Shown one piece after another: positions 9,493 to 16,142 of a DNA stretch of 16,994 bases; the stretch's first letter is position 1, and each line of letters opens with the position of its first letter. The notes under the pieces are model-generated. The model did not search any database, was not told where the DNA came from, and was given only the letters and a program-made list of their open reading frames with translations. Position numbers and translations under genes: made by a program. Source of the stretch: Accumulibacter sp. (GTDB taxonomy: Bacteria; Pseudomonadota; Gammaproteobacteria; Burkholderiales; Rhodocyclaceae). The stretch lies in the NCBI GenBank assembly GCA_003538495.1, contig DPSD01000190.1:1-16994 (forward strand), given 5' to 3'.

Positions 9493-9893
9493 GATTTGCG
9501 GCCTATCCAAAGTACAAGCCGAGCGGCAGCGAGTGGTTGGGTGACCTGCCCGACCAATGGAATGTGAAGCGTGGGCGCTTCTGCATGCACGTGAATCCCC
9601 GCTCGAGGCGACTGCGGACTCTTGCTCCGGAAGATGAGGTGTCGTTCGTGCCGATGGAAGCCGTTGGTGAGTACGGCGGCCTGCAGCTCAAGCAGACGCG
9701 GACAATTGACGAGGTAGGCGCCGGGTATACGGAGTTCGACGATGACGACGTTGTCGTGGCCAAGATCACGCCGTGCTTTGAGAATGGCAAGGGCGCTCTG
9801 GCCGCCGGTCTCGTAAATGGCGCCGCATTTGGGACGACCGAACTGCATGTTTTTCGCTCAACGCCCCTTGTTGAGCGACGCTTCTTGTTCTAG
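9489..9893 (+). CDS. HsdS N-terminal fragment (partial target-recognition domain 1)
   Basis: If TAG 9891 is a true stop, translation from ATG 9489 gives a 134-aa piece holding the opening box and most of target-recognition domain 1 (VSFVPMEAVGEYGG, VVVAKITPCFENGKG, TTELHVFRS). It lacks the QKRV segment and the conserved spacer helix, so it is unlikely to bind HsdM or DNA productively by itself. Confidence 0.5.
   Translation: MRFAAYPKYKPSGSEWLGDLPDQWNVKRGRFCMHVNPRSRRLRTLAPEDEVSFVPMEAVGEYGGLQLKQTRTIDEVGAGYTEFDDDDVVVAKITPCFENGKGALAAGLVNGAAFGTTELHVFRSTPLVERRFLF
9516..9560 (+). repeat. HsdS half-repeat box, copy 1
   Basis: This encodes KPSGSEWLGDLPDQW, the box that opens the first half of HsdS. 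It pairs with the copy at 10200-10244 (684 bases downstream), and 9 of the 15 residues are identical. This is the normal internal duplication of HsdS. Confidence 0.75.
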
Positions 9894-9935
9894 TTCACGA
9901 TCTCGCAGATCTTTCGGGCCACTGGTGAGGGCCAG

Positions 9936-10856
9936 ATGTACGGCGCGGGGGGGCAGAAGCGCGTGCCACCGGAATTCTGCAAGGATGTTCGGGTGCCGCT
10001 GCCGCCTTTGGATGACCAGCGGTCCATAGCTGACTTCCTCGACCGCGAGACGGCGAAGGTCGACACGCTGGTGGCGAAGAAGCGGACGTTGATCGAGCGG
10101 CTCAAGGAGAAGCGCACCGCGCTCATCTCGCGCACGGTTACCCGCGGCCTCCCGCCCGACGCCGCCCGCGCCGCCGGCCTCGACCCGCACCCCGACCTCA
10201 AGCCCTCCGGCATCGACTGGCTCGGCGAGGTGCCGGCGCATTGGGACGTGACGCATTTGAAGTACGCCACGTCGCGAATTGTTGATTGCCCACACGAGAC
10301 GCCGACCTACGCCGATGACGGTGAGTACTTCGTGATTAGGACGGCTGATGTCAGCTCGGGCAGGCTCGATCTAACAGCCGCCTATCGGGTCGATGCGGAC
10401 GAATTTTGCAGGCGCATTCGGAGAGAGCCGTTGCTTGGTGACGACATTGTCTATGGTCGCGAGGGAGAGCGATGGGGTTTCGCTGCACTTGTGCCTCAAA
10501 GCACGCCCGTTTGCCTTGGGCAACGCATGATGCAGTTCCGCGTAGCGACACATTTCGACGCCGCTTTTCTGATGTGGCAACTGAATGCGGCTAGCGTCGT
10601 CAAGCGGGGAGCGGTCGACATCACGGGCGCGACTGCACCTCACGTCAACGTCGAAACCATCCGGAACTATTGGCTCGCCGCACCTCCACTGCCCGAGCAA
10701 CACGTGATCGCCGAATTCCTCAATCATGAAGCCGCCAAGCTTGACGCGATGGTGAACAAGATCAAGACGGCCATCGAGCGCTTGCAGGAGTACCGCACTG
10801 CGTTGATCACGGCGGCAGTGACGGGCATGATCGATGTGCGCGGGGCCGTCGCATGA
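9936..10856 (+). CDS. HsdS C-terminal fragment (helix 1, target-recognition domain 2, helix 2)
   Basis: This is a 306-aa frame downstream of the internal TAG, starting at ATG 9936 with GAGGG at 9927-9931 as a possible reinitiation site (only 4 bases of spacing). It holds the GAGGQKRV end of domain 1, the complete conserved helix 1, complete target-recognition domain 2 and helix 2. One recognition domain flanked by both helices is the arrangement of known functional half-HsdS proteins, which act as dimers and read palindromic bipartite sites. Whether it is expressed is unknown; it may simply be the second part of a dead gene. Confidence 0.55.
   Translation: MYGAGGQKRVPPEFCKDVRVPLPPLDDQRSIADFLDRETAKVDTLVAKKRTLIERLKEKRTALISRTVTRGLPPDAARAAGLDPHPDLKPSGIDWLGEVPAHWDVTHLKYATSRIVDCPHETPTYADDGEYFVIRTADVSSGRLDLTAAYRVDADEFCRRIRREPLLGDDIVYGREGERWGFAALVPQSTPVCLGQRMMQFRVATHFDAAFLMWQLNAASVVKRGAVDITGATAPHVNVETIRNYWLAAPPLPEQHVIAEFLNHEAAKLDAMVNKIKTAIERLQEYRTALITAAVTGMIDVRGAVA
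10002..10151 (+). repeat. HsdS conserved helix, copy 1
   Basis: This encodes 50 residues starting [16 protein letters not shown], a long spacer helix between the recognition domains. It is homologous to the copy at 10683-10832, 681 bases away, as expected for the pseudo-symmetric HsdS fold. Confidence 0.75.
10200..10244 (+). repeat. HsdS half-repeat box, copy 2
   Basis: This encodes [15 protein letters not shown], which opens the second HsdS half. It is the partner of the box at 9516-9560. Confidence 0.75.
10683..10832 (+). repeat. HsdS conserved helix, copy 2
   Basis: This encodes 50 residues starting [16 protein letters not shown]. It is the C-terminal counterpart of the helix at 10002-10151. 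Confidence 0.75.
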
Positions 10857-11302
10857 GCACGCCCTTCAATATCGAGAGCTTCGAGGAGTACTTGACGACG
10901 GTGCGCAACGAGCTTCCGGAGGGGCGCAAGTACTTCCGCGGCCAGACCAAGCTTGTTTCGCTGGGCTACGAACTTAAGCCTTCGATCGGACGCTACGGCC
11001 ACCTGCTGGAGAAGTCCTTCCGGGAACGCGACGAGCTCGAGTACGAAGTCCTCGAAGTGTTCAGTAATCATCTCGTCACCCACGTCCAGCACCTGCCGCG
11101 CACCGAGTGGGAGGCCCTCGCTATTGCACAGCACCATGGTCTGCCTACCCGGTTCATGGACTGGACCACGAATCCGCTGGTCGCCTTGTACTTCGCGGTA
11201 CGCGAGACCCAGACGGACGACGACAATCAGCCGATGAACAGCGCGGTGTACGTGTTGATCAGCGATCCACCGCGCTACACAGACTTCAATCGCAAGCAGT
11301 AG
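10853..11302 (+). CDS. FRG-domain N-terminal fragment
   Basis: If TAG 11300 terminates, a 149-aa protein is made that keeps the FRGQ and [12 protein letters not shown] core but loses the C-terminal RMRAQ and LFPDLDGIAKWL elements. The core motifs could be enough for partial folding, which is unproven. Confidence 0.5.
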   Translation: MSTPFNIESFEEYLTTVRNELPEGRKYFRGQTKLVSLGYELKPSIGRYGHLLEKSFRERDELEYEVLEVFSNHLVTHVQHLPRTEWEALAIAQHHGLPTRFMDWTTNPLVALYFAVRETQTDDDNQPMNSAVYVLISDPPRYTDFNRKQ

Positions 11303-11317
11303 CCGGCGGTAATACCG

Positions 11318-11752
11318 GTGAAAGACCTTGCAACGACGCCAGCGTCGCGTGCCTCCGGCTACGAGGAGTTCGGTGTCGAAGGACTTGAACCACAGGAGGG
11401 CGAGGTGCCGCTCCCGCCAACCGAGACAACAGACGAAGACGACAGGCAGGAAGACGGCAAGCGCCCGCCTACACCGTCGCCCTTCGAGATAACCGAAAAC
11501 GTGATTTACCACCCGCCGCATGTCTCGCCGCGGATGCGCGCGCAAGACAGCGTGCTGCTCGCCTGCCAAAAGCCCTTCGAGGCATTGGAGGAGCGGGACT
11601 GCCTCGAGATCATCATCCGCCACGACGCCCATGACGACATTCGCCGTCGGCTGGACCAGTACGGCGTGTTCGACCGGCAACTCTTTCCCGACCTGGACGG
11701 CATCGCCAAGTGGCTTCGCTACCGGGTCTTCGAAAGCAAAGGCGAACTGTGA
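11318..11752 (+). CDS. FRG-protein C-terminal fragment
   Basis: This is a 144-aa frame, in phase with the FRG gene upstream, with a possible GTG start at 11318, 15 bases after the TAG, and no convincing ribosome site. It begins with an acidic, Pro-rich, probably disordered stretch (PLPPTETTDEDDRQEDGKR) and ends with the folded LFPDLDGIAKWLRYRVF segment. It is best read as the second half of the FRG gene. Confidence 0.4.
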   Translation: MKDLATTPASRASGYEEFGVEGLEPQEGEVPLPPTETTDEDDRQEDGKRPPTPSPFEITENVIYHPPHVSPRMRAQDSVLLACQKPFEALEERDCLEIIIRHDAHDDIRRRLDQYGVFDRQLFPDLDGIAKWLRYRVFESKGEL

Positions 11753-11757
11753 GGGAA
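11751..11757 (+). promoter_or_regulatory. Ribosome binding site for hsdR
   Basis: GAGGGAA, overlapping the FRG stop codon, lies 7 bases before ATG 11765. It is among the better Shine-Dalgarno matches in the operon and fixes the hsdR start. Confidence 0.6.
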
Positions 11758-11764
11758 GCTGCGT

Positions 11765-14700
11765 ATGAGTAAGCAGACTAACGAGCGCGCATTTGAACTG
11801 CATGTCGAGGAAGTGCTGCTGCAGCAAGGCAACTGGCAGCCCGGTACCAACGCCGAGTGGGACGTCGAGCGCGCGTTGTTCCCGGCGCTCATCTGCCGCT
11901 TCCTGGAAGCCACGCAGGCGAAGCTCTGGGCGGCGATGCGTGCGCTACATGCGGCCGGGCTGGAAAAACTGATTATCAGCGCACTGGTCAAGGAGCTCGA
12001 CCTGAAGGGGGCGCTGCATGTGCTGCGCCACGGTTTCAAGTTCTACGGCAAGATCTTCCGGCTCGCCTACTTCAAACCGGCGCACGGTCTCAACGACGAG
12101 GTGCTGGCCCTGTACGCGCAAAACCAGCTCACCATCACGCGCCAGGTGCTCTGCCACCCGGGCAAGCACGACACGGTCGATCTGCTGTTCGCTGTGAATG
12201 GGTTGCCGGTGGCGACCTGTGAACTCAAGAACCCCGGCACGGGCCAGAACTGGCGCCACGCGATGCGCCAATATCAGAAGGACCGCGATCCGCGAGCGCC
12301 CCTGTTCGGCTTCAAGAGCCGCGCGCTGGTGCATTTCGCTGCCGATCCGGACGAGGTGCACATGGCTACACGGCTGCGGGGCGCGGACACGCACTTCCTG
12401 CCCTTCAACCGCGGCAGTCATCCGGGCGAGGTACAGTGCGGCGCCGGTAATCCGCAACATGCGTCGGGCTACCGCACGGGCTACTTCTGGGAAGAGGTGC
12501 TCCAGCGCGACAGCTTTCTCGACATCCTCGGACACTTCATGTTCGTCGAGAAGAAGGAGGAGAAGGTCGGCGATGGCAAGGGTGGCCAGCGGCGCATCGT
12601 CAAGGAAACGCTGATTTTTCCGCGCTACCACCAGCTTGATGCGGTGCTCAAGATCATCGTTGCGGCACGCGACGAAGGGCCGGGGCGCAACTACCTGATC
12701 CAGCATTCGGCGGGCAGCGGTAAAACCAACAGCATTTCCTGGCTTTCACATCGCCTGGCAAGCCTTCACGATTCCGACGACCGTAAGGTGTTCGACTGCG
12801 TCGTCGTCATCACTGACCGGCGCGTTCTCGACCAGCAACTGCAGGACGCGATTTATCAGATCGAGCACGCCCAGGGTGTGGTGAAGGCCATTGACCAGGA
12901 CAGCAAGCAGTTAGCGGCGGCGCTTATCGACGGCACCAAGATCGTGATCACCACACTGCAGAAGTTCCCGTTCGTGTTGCGCGGGCTGCTGCACGCGGCG
13001 GGCGCCGAGACGCAGGAGACGGCGAGCACAGACGAGAAGAAGCAGGCCAAGGCGTGGGAGGCAGAAATCGCCAAGCACCGCTACGCGGTGGTCGTGGACG
13101 AGGCCCACTCCAGCCAAACCGGCGAGACCGCACGCGAGCTGAAAGCCATTCTCGGCGCCGACGCTGTCGAAGATGCTGAAGGCGAGAGCGATTGGGAAGA
13201 TCGACTCAATCAGGTGATGGCCTCGCGCGGCAAGCAGCCGAACCTGAGTTTTTGCGCCTTCACCGCCACGCCCAAGGGCAAGACACTTGAGCTATTCGGG
13301 CGACCGGGCAACAGCGGTACGCCGGAAGCTTTCCATCTCTACAGCATGCGGCAGGCGATCGAGGAGGGTTTTATCCTCGACGTTCTGACGAACTACACGA
13401 CCTACGCCACGTATTACCGGCTGCTAAAGGCGGCCGAGGATGACCCGAATCTGCCGACGAAGAAGGCGGCGCGGGCACTGGCGAAGTTCATGAGCCTGCA
13501 TCCCTACAATATCGGGCAGAAGACGGAAGTGATCGTCGAGCACTTTCGTCGCAGCGTCATGCACCGGCTGGGCGGGCGAGGAAAGGCGATGGTCGTCACG
13601 TCGTCGCGCCTGCACGCAGTGCGCTACAAACTCGCCTTTGAGCGCTACATCGCAGATAACGGCTATACGGACGTGCGCCCGCTTGTCGCGTTCAGCGGCA
13701 AGGTGACCGACCCGGAAACCGGTGTCGAGTACACCGAGCCTGGTATGAACACCGATGTCGTGACGGGCAAGCCCATCAGCGAGGCGGCGCTGCCCTCGCG
13801 CTTCGAGACTCCTGACTATCAGGTGCTGCTGGTCGCCAACAAGTACCAGACCGGTTTTGACCAGCCGTTACTGTGCGCGATGTACGTCGACAAGCGACTC
13901 GACGGCGTCCAGGCGGTGCAGACGCTTTCGCGGCTGAACCGGATGATCCCGGGCAAGGACGCGCCGTTCGTGCTCGACTTCGTTAACGACACGGAGAACA
14001 TCTACAACGCCTTCAAGCCGTATTTCGACAAGACCGAACTGGCCGCGCCCTCCGACCCGGCGATGCTGAACAAGCTGAAGCATGAGCTTGATCAGGCGCA
14101 GGCTTACCACTGGAGTGAAGTTGAAGCATTTGCGCAGGTGTTCTACAAGCCGCTGGACCGGCAGGGCGCGGCCGACCATGCGCACATGCAGCGCCACCTG
14201 CAACCGGCGGTGGACCGCTTCAAGGCGATCGCCGATGAGGCCAAGCGCGAGGAGTTCCGAGCGAGGCTCTCGGCCTACGTGAACGCGTATGCCTTCCTGA
14301 GCCAGATCGTTCCCTACGCCGACGCGGAGCTGGAGATGCTTTACAGCTACGGGCGTTTCCTGCTGCCGCACCTGCCGCTCGACCGCGACACGACTGTCGT
14401 CAAGGTGGGTGACGAGGTGGCGCTGCAGTACTACCGATTGGAGCGCGTGTACTCGGGCGCGATCGCGGTGCACGAGGGAGAGGCCCAGTACATCAAGAGC
14501 CCGTCGGATGTGGGAACAGGGAAGGCGCATGACGAGCCAGCGCCACTGTCCGAGATCATCAAGGTGCTGAATGAGCGGTTCGGCACACAGTTTTCCGAGG
14601 AAGACCGCCTTTTCTTTCAGCAGATCAAGGAGAGGGCTTGCAAGAGCGAGCAGGTCGTCAGGACCGCGATGGCAAACCCGCTCGACAAGTTCGAGCTGGG

Positions 14701-14893
14701 GGTTCGCAGGCTTGTCGAGAACCTGATGATCGAGCGCATGGGCGAAAACGACAAGATCGTGACCCGCTACATGGCAGATCGGGAGTTTCAGGGGTCGGCG
14801 TTTCCGATACTTGCCCGAGAGATATTTGAGGCTGTGAGGTCGAAGAGTCCGTCCGCTGCTGATGGTGGGCAAGGGCCTGCGGGCCAAGGGTGA
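11765..14893 (+). CDS. hsdR: Type I restriction enzyme motor and nuclease subunit HsdR
   Basis: HsdR translocates and cuts DNA when bound to an HsdM2-HsdS complex on unmethylated target sites. The 1042-aa protein has the usual HsdR length. The N-terminal PD-(D/E)XK nuclease has D139 (VDLLF) and E153-L-K155 (CELKN). Next comes an SF2 translocase: QHSAGSGKT (313-321), VVDEAHSSQTGE (DEAH at 445-448), FTATP (499-503), ANKYQTGFDQPL and QTLSRLNR (719-726). The C-terminal helical region, including EAFAQVFYKPLD, is typical of the family. All key residues are present and the frame is unbroken, unlike hsdS. It is the last gene of the packed operon, 12 bases after the FRG gene, with a good ribosome site. 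It would be inactive as a type I enzyme without a working HsdM/HsdS. Confidence 0.95.
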   Translation: MSKQTNERAFELHVEEVLLQQGNWQPGTNAEWDVERALFPALICRFLEATQAKLWAAMRALHAAGLEKLIISALVKELDLKGALHVLRHGFKFYGKIFRLAYFKPAHGLNDEVLALYAQNQLTITRQVLCHPGKHDTVDLLFAVNGLPVATCELKNPGTGQNWRHAMRQYQKDRDPRAPLFGFKSRALVHFAADPDEVHMATRLRGADTHFLPFNRGSHPGEVQCGAGNPQHASGYRTGYFWEEVLQRDSFLDILGHFMFVEKKEEKVGDGKGGQRRIVKETLIFPRYHQLDAVLKIIVAARDEGPGRNYLIQHSAGSGKTNSISWLSHRLASLHDSDDRKVFDCVVVITDRRVLDQQLQDAIYQIEHAQGVVKAIDQDSKQLAAALIDGTKIVITTLQKFPFVLRGLLHAAGAETQETASTDEKKQAKAWEAEIAKHRYAVVVDEAHSSQTGETARELKAILGADAVEDAEGESDWEDRLNQVMASRGKQPNLSFCAFTATPKGKTLELFGRPGNSGTPEAFHLYSMRQAIEEGFILDVLTNYTTYATYYRLLKAAEDDPNLPTKKAARALAKFMSLHPYNIGQKTEVIVEHFRRSVMHRLGGRGKAMVVTSSRLHAVRYKLAFERYIADNGYTDVRPLVAFSGKVTDPETGVEYTEPGMNTDVVTGKPISEAALPSRFETPDYQVLLVANKYQTGFDQPLLCAMYVDKRLDGVQAVQTLSRLNRMIPGKDAPFVLDFVNDTENIYNAFKPYFDKTELAAPSDPAMLNKLKHELDQAQAYHWSEVEAFAQVFYKPLDRQGAADHAHMQRHLQPAVDRFKAIADEAKREEFRARLSAYVNAYAFLSQIVPYADAELEMLYSYGRFLLPHLPLDRDTTVVKVGDEVALQYYRLERVYSGAIAVHEGEAQYIKSPSDVGTGKAHDEPAPLSEIIKVLNERFGTQFSEEDRLFFQQIKERACKSEQVVRTAMANPLDKFELGVRRLVENLMIERMGENDKIVTRYMADREFQGSAFPILAREIFEAVRSKSPSAADGGQGPAGQG

Positions 14894-15077
14894 CTTGGTG
14901 ACTTCGCAGCGAGTCCGTCTATACCGGTGGCCAGCTGACGTAGGGTTGGATGGAAAGGCGGCCCGAATCTGGCATCAGCAACCGGGAGTATGAGAACGAT
15001 GCAATTCCAGCAATCCGGCGTCGCTATCAAGGCTCAAACTGCTTTCACCACGCTGTTCATACGGCCTTCGTGGGTCG
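14894..15077 (+). other. Intergenic gap after hsdR
   Basis: This 184-bp gap is the longest apparently non-coding stretch in the window. No clear terminator hairpin with a T-run was seen. TTGGTG (14895-14900) and TCTATA (14918-14923), 17 bases apart, form a weak sigma70-like pair that could drive the next gene, but the match is poor. A 36-codon ORF (ATG 14999, TGA ending at 15109) has GGGAG at 14984-14988, 10 bases upstream, and runs into the start of the next gene in another frame. It could be a leader peptide or chance. Confidence 0.35.
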
Positions 15078-16121
15078 ATGTTGATCGTGTCCGAGACGTT
15101 GCTGCCTGACGGCCTCCGTCATGTCCTGGTGCACGTCACGCTGAGTGGCGCGTTTCCGCCCGCACAAGATTCTGCCGACGATGTTGCCTTGCTTCGCGCA
15201 GCGAATCGAGCAATGCGCCGAAAGCAGCGTGGGCATTCGGATTCCTTCCTGTTTGTGTTCGCTGGGCAATTCGACGCGGACAAACTTCAGCAGGCCATTG
15301 CGGCCTATGGATTTCCAGATTTCTCTGTCTCGAAGATCGAGACCGACGGCGACGTTGACAAGCCGTCAGGGAGTGACTACGAGGATCTTTGCACAGAGGT
15401 TGGTGGGGTTGTTTCACAATGGCTTGGTCGAGAACATCCTGGAGCCATCGCGCTCTCCAGCGACGAGTTCAAGGAGACGACGTTTTGGTGGAGTGGGGTC
15501 GAGCATGATGATGATCGTTCTTGTGACTGGCATTTCACTGCTGAAGCGTATGCCGCATCTCTGCCAGACGCGCATCGCGCCCGAGCGGCGACCTGGTTGA
15601 CCGTGCTAAGTCATTCCGTAGAATTCGCTGAGATGCAATACGATTGTCCAGCAGGACTGGGCTCTGACCGTGCCGCTGCATGGGCCGCGACCTTGTGTGA
15701 GTGGTTGCATGGCTTCGAAGCCGCCACCGGGAATAGGTTCAACAATTTCGAGTCTGAATATGCTTTTGAGCTGATGCCGTCGGAGTTCTACTTGGGGTTT
15801 GAGTTTGCCAGGATTTCTGGTGAGGAGTTAGAGACAATATGTGACCAAACCGGCGATGACGTCGACAGCCTTCCACGTACTGCCCTTAAGACCGTCACAG
15901 AGGAGAAGCGAAGCGAGTTGCGTGGTGCGCTCGCTTCTTTTTTTGGAGGCGACTCAGACCTGTTTTGGGCGCTGTACTCGGCGATCTGGCCGAAGTTTAA
16001 TCAACCGATGAGCGACGCTCTCAACAGCACGTTGGGAACTTCTGACTATGAGGGCCTGGCAGAGCTCGAAGCCCCGTGGCGCTTCGTTTCAGACGGTTGG
16101 AGTGATGAAGCCGAGGGTTAA
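15078..16121 (+). CDS. Acidic hypothetical protein, 347 aa
   Basis: I do not recognise this family. The 347-aa product is acidic (many Asp/Glu, for example SGVEHDDDR and the end GWSDEAEG), has no evident signal peptide or membrane segment, and shows no nucleotide-binding or nuclease motif I can name. Aromatic residues cluster in FWWSG and DLFWALYSAIWPKF. The start is uncertain: ATG 15078 lacks a clear ribosome site, and the frame stays open upstream to the TGA at 14991 with no ATG or GTG start. Local GC is lower than in the hsd operon (sampled 60-base lines 45-58% against 67% in hsdR), suggesting a separate origin. It ends in TAA 21 bases before the STAS/HATPase gene, with which it may be co-transcribed. 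Confidence 0.75.
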   Translation: MLIVSETLLPDGLRHVLVHVTLSGAFPPAQDSADDVALLRAANRAMRRKQRGHSDSFLFVFAGQFDADKLQQAIAAYGFPDFSVSKIETDGDVDKPSGSDYEDLCTEVGGVVSQWLGREHPGAIALSSDEFKETTFWWSGVEHDDDRSCDWHFTAEAYAASLPDAHRARAATWLTVLSHSVEFAEMQYDCPAGLGSDRAAAWAATLCEWLHGFEAATGNRFNNFESEYAFELMPSEFYLGFEFARISGEELETICDQTGDDVDSLPRTALKTVTEEKRSELRGALASFFGGDSDLFWALYSAIWPKFNQPMSDALNSTLGTSDYEGLAELEAPWRFVSDGWSDEAEG

Positions 16122-16142
16122 CCGCACAATGAGCTGCATAGA

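Larger units (their letters stand above)
9489..10856 (+). pseudogene. hsdS: Type I R-M specificity subunit HsdS, interrupted by one in-frame TAG
   Basis: HsdS chooses the bipartite DNA target for the HsdM/HsdR complex. The frame from ATG 9489 to TGA 10856 spans 455 codons, a normal HsdS length, and reads coherently across its length except for TAG at codon 135 (9891-9893). The layout is classical: an opening box KPSGSEWLGDLPDQW, target-recognition domain 1, conserved helix 1 ([16 protein letters not shown], about 172-221), a second opening box [15 protein letters not shown], target-recognition domain 2, and conserved helix 2 ([16 protein letters not shown], about 399-448). The stop falls late in domain 1, just before the conserved [10 protein letters not shown] segment. 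A single substitution (for example Tyr TAC or Gln CAG to TAG) explains it, as could readthrough. The start overlaps the helicase stop and the end overlaps the FRG gene start. Confidence 0.85.
10853..11752 (+). pseudogene. FRG-domain protein, interrupted by one in-frame TAG
   Basis: This is a continuous 299-codon frame from ATG 10853 (overlapping the hsdS TGA as ATGA) to TGA 11752, broken only by TAG at codon 150 (11300-11302). The N-terminal half carries the FRG-domain hallmarks FRGQ (28-31) and [19 protein letters not shown] (91-109) followed by VALYFAV. The C-terminal half carries VSPRMRAQ and LFPDLDGIAKWL, which match the usual end of FRG proteins. Matching family motifs on both sides of the TAG argue for one gene. 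FRG proteins are often found in phage-defence and toxin contexts, but their biochemical activity is not settled. The stop lies in a variable linker, so the lost residue cannot be predicted; a CAG-to-TAG change is one simple route. Confidence 0.82.

Noticed and set aside
8955..9893. Reading hsdS as a 312-aa protein starting at 8955
   Set aside because: The first 178 codons overlap the SF2 helicase motifs in another frame and are Arg-rich with no known fold. The HsdS motifs begin only after ATG 9489, which has GAGGTG upstream.
13868..14887. 339-codon minus-strand frame opposite hsdR
   Set aside because: It is antisense to well-conserved HsdR sequence, with no domain or ribosome site of its own.
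14868..14888. Possible terminator hairpin (GGCC-TGCG-GGCC) at the end of hsdR
   Set aside because: The stem is only 4 bp, lies within the coding sequence and has no following T-run.
14999..15109. 36-codon ORF with GGGAG upstream before the acidic gene
   Set aside because: It has a reasonable ribosome site, but it is short, lacks any recognisable motif and overlaps the next gene in another frame. It is noted under the gap and not called as a gene.
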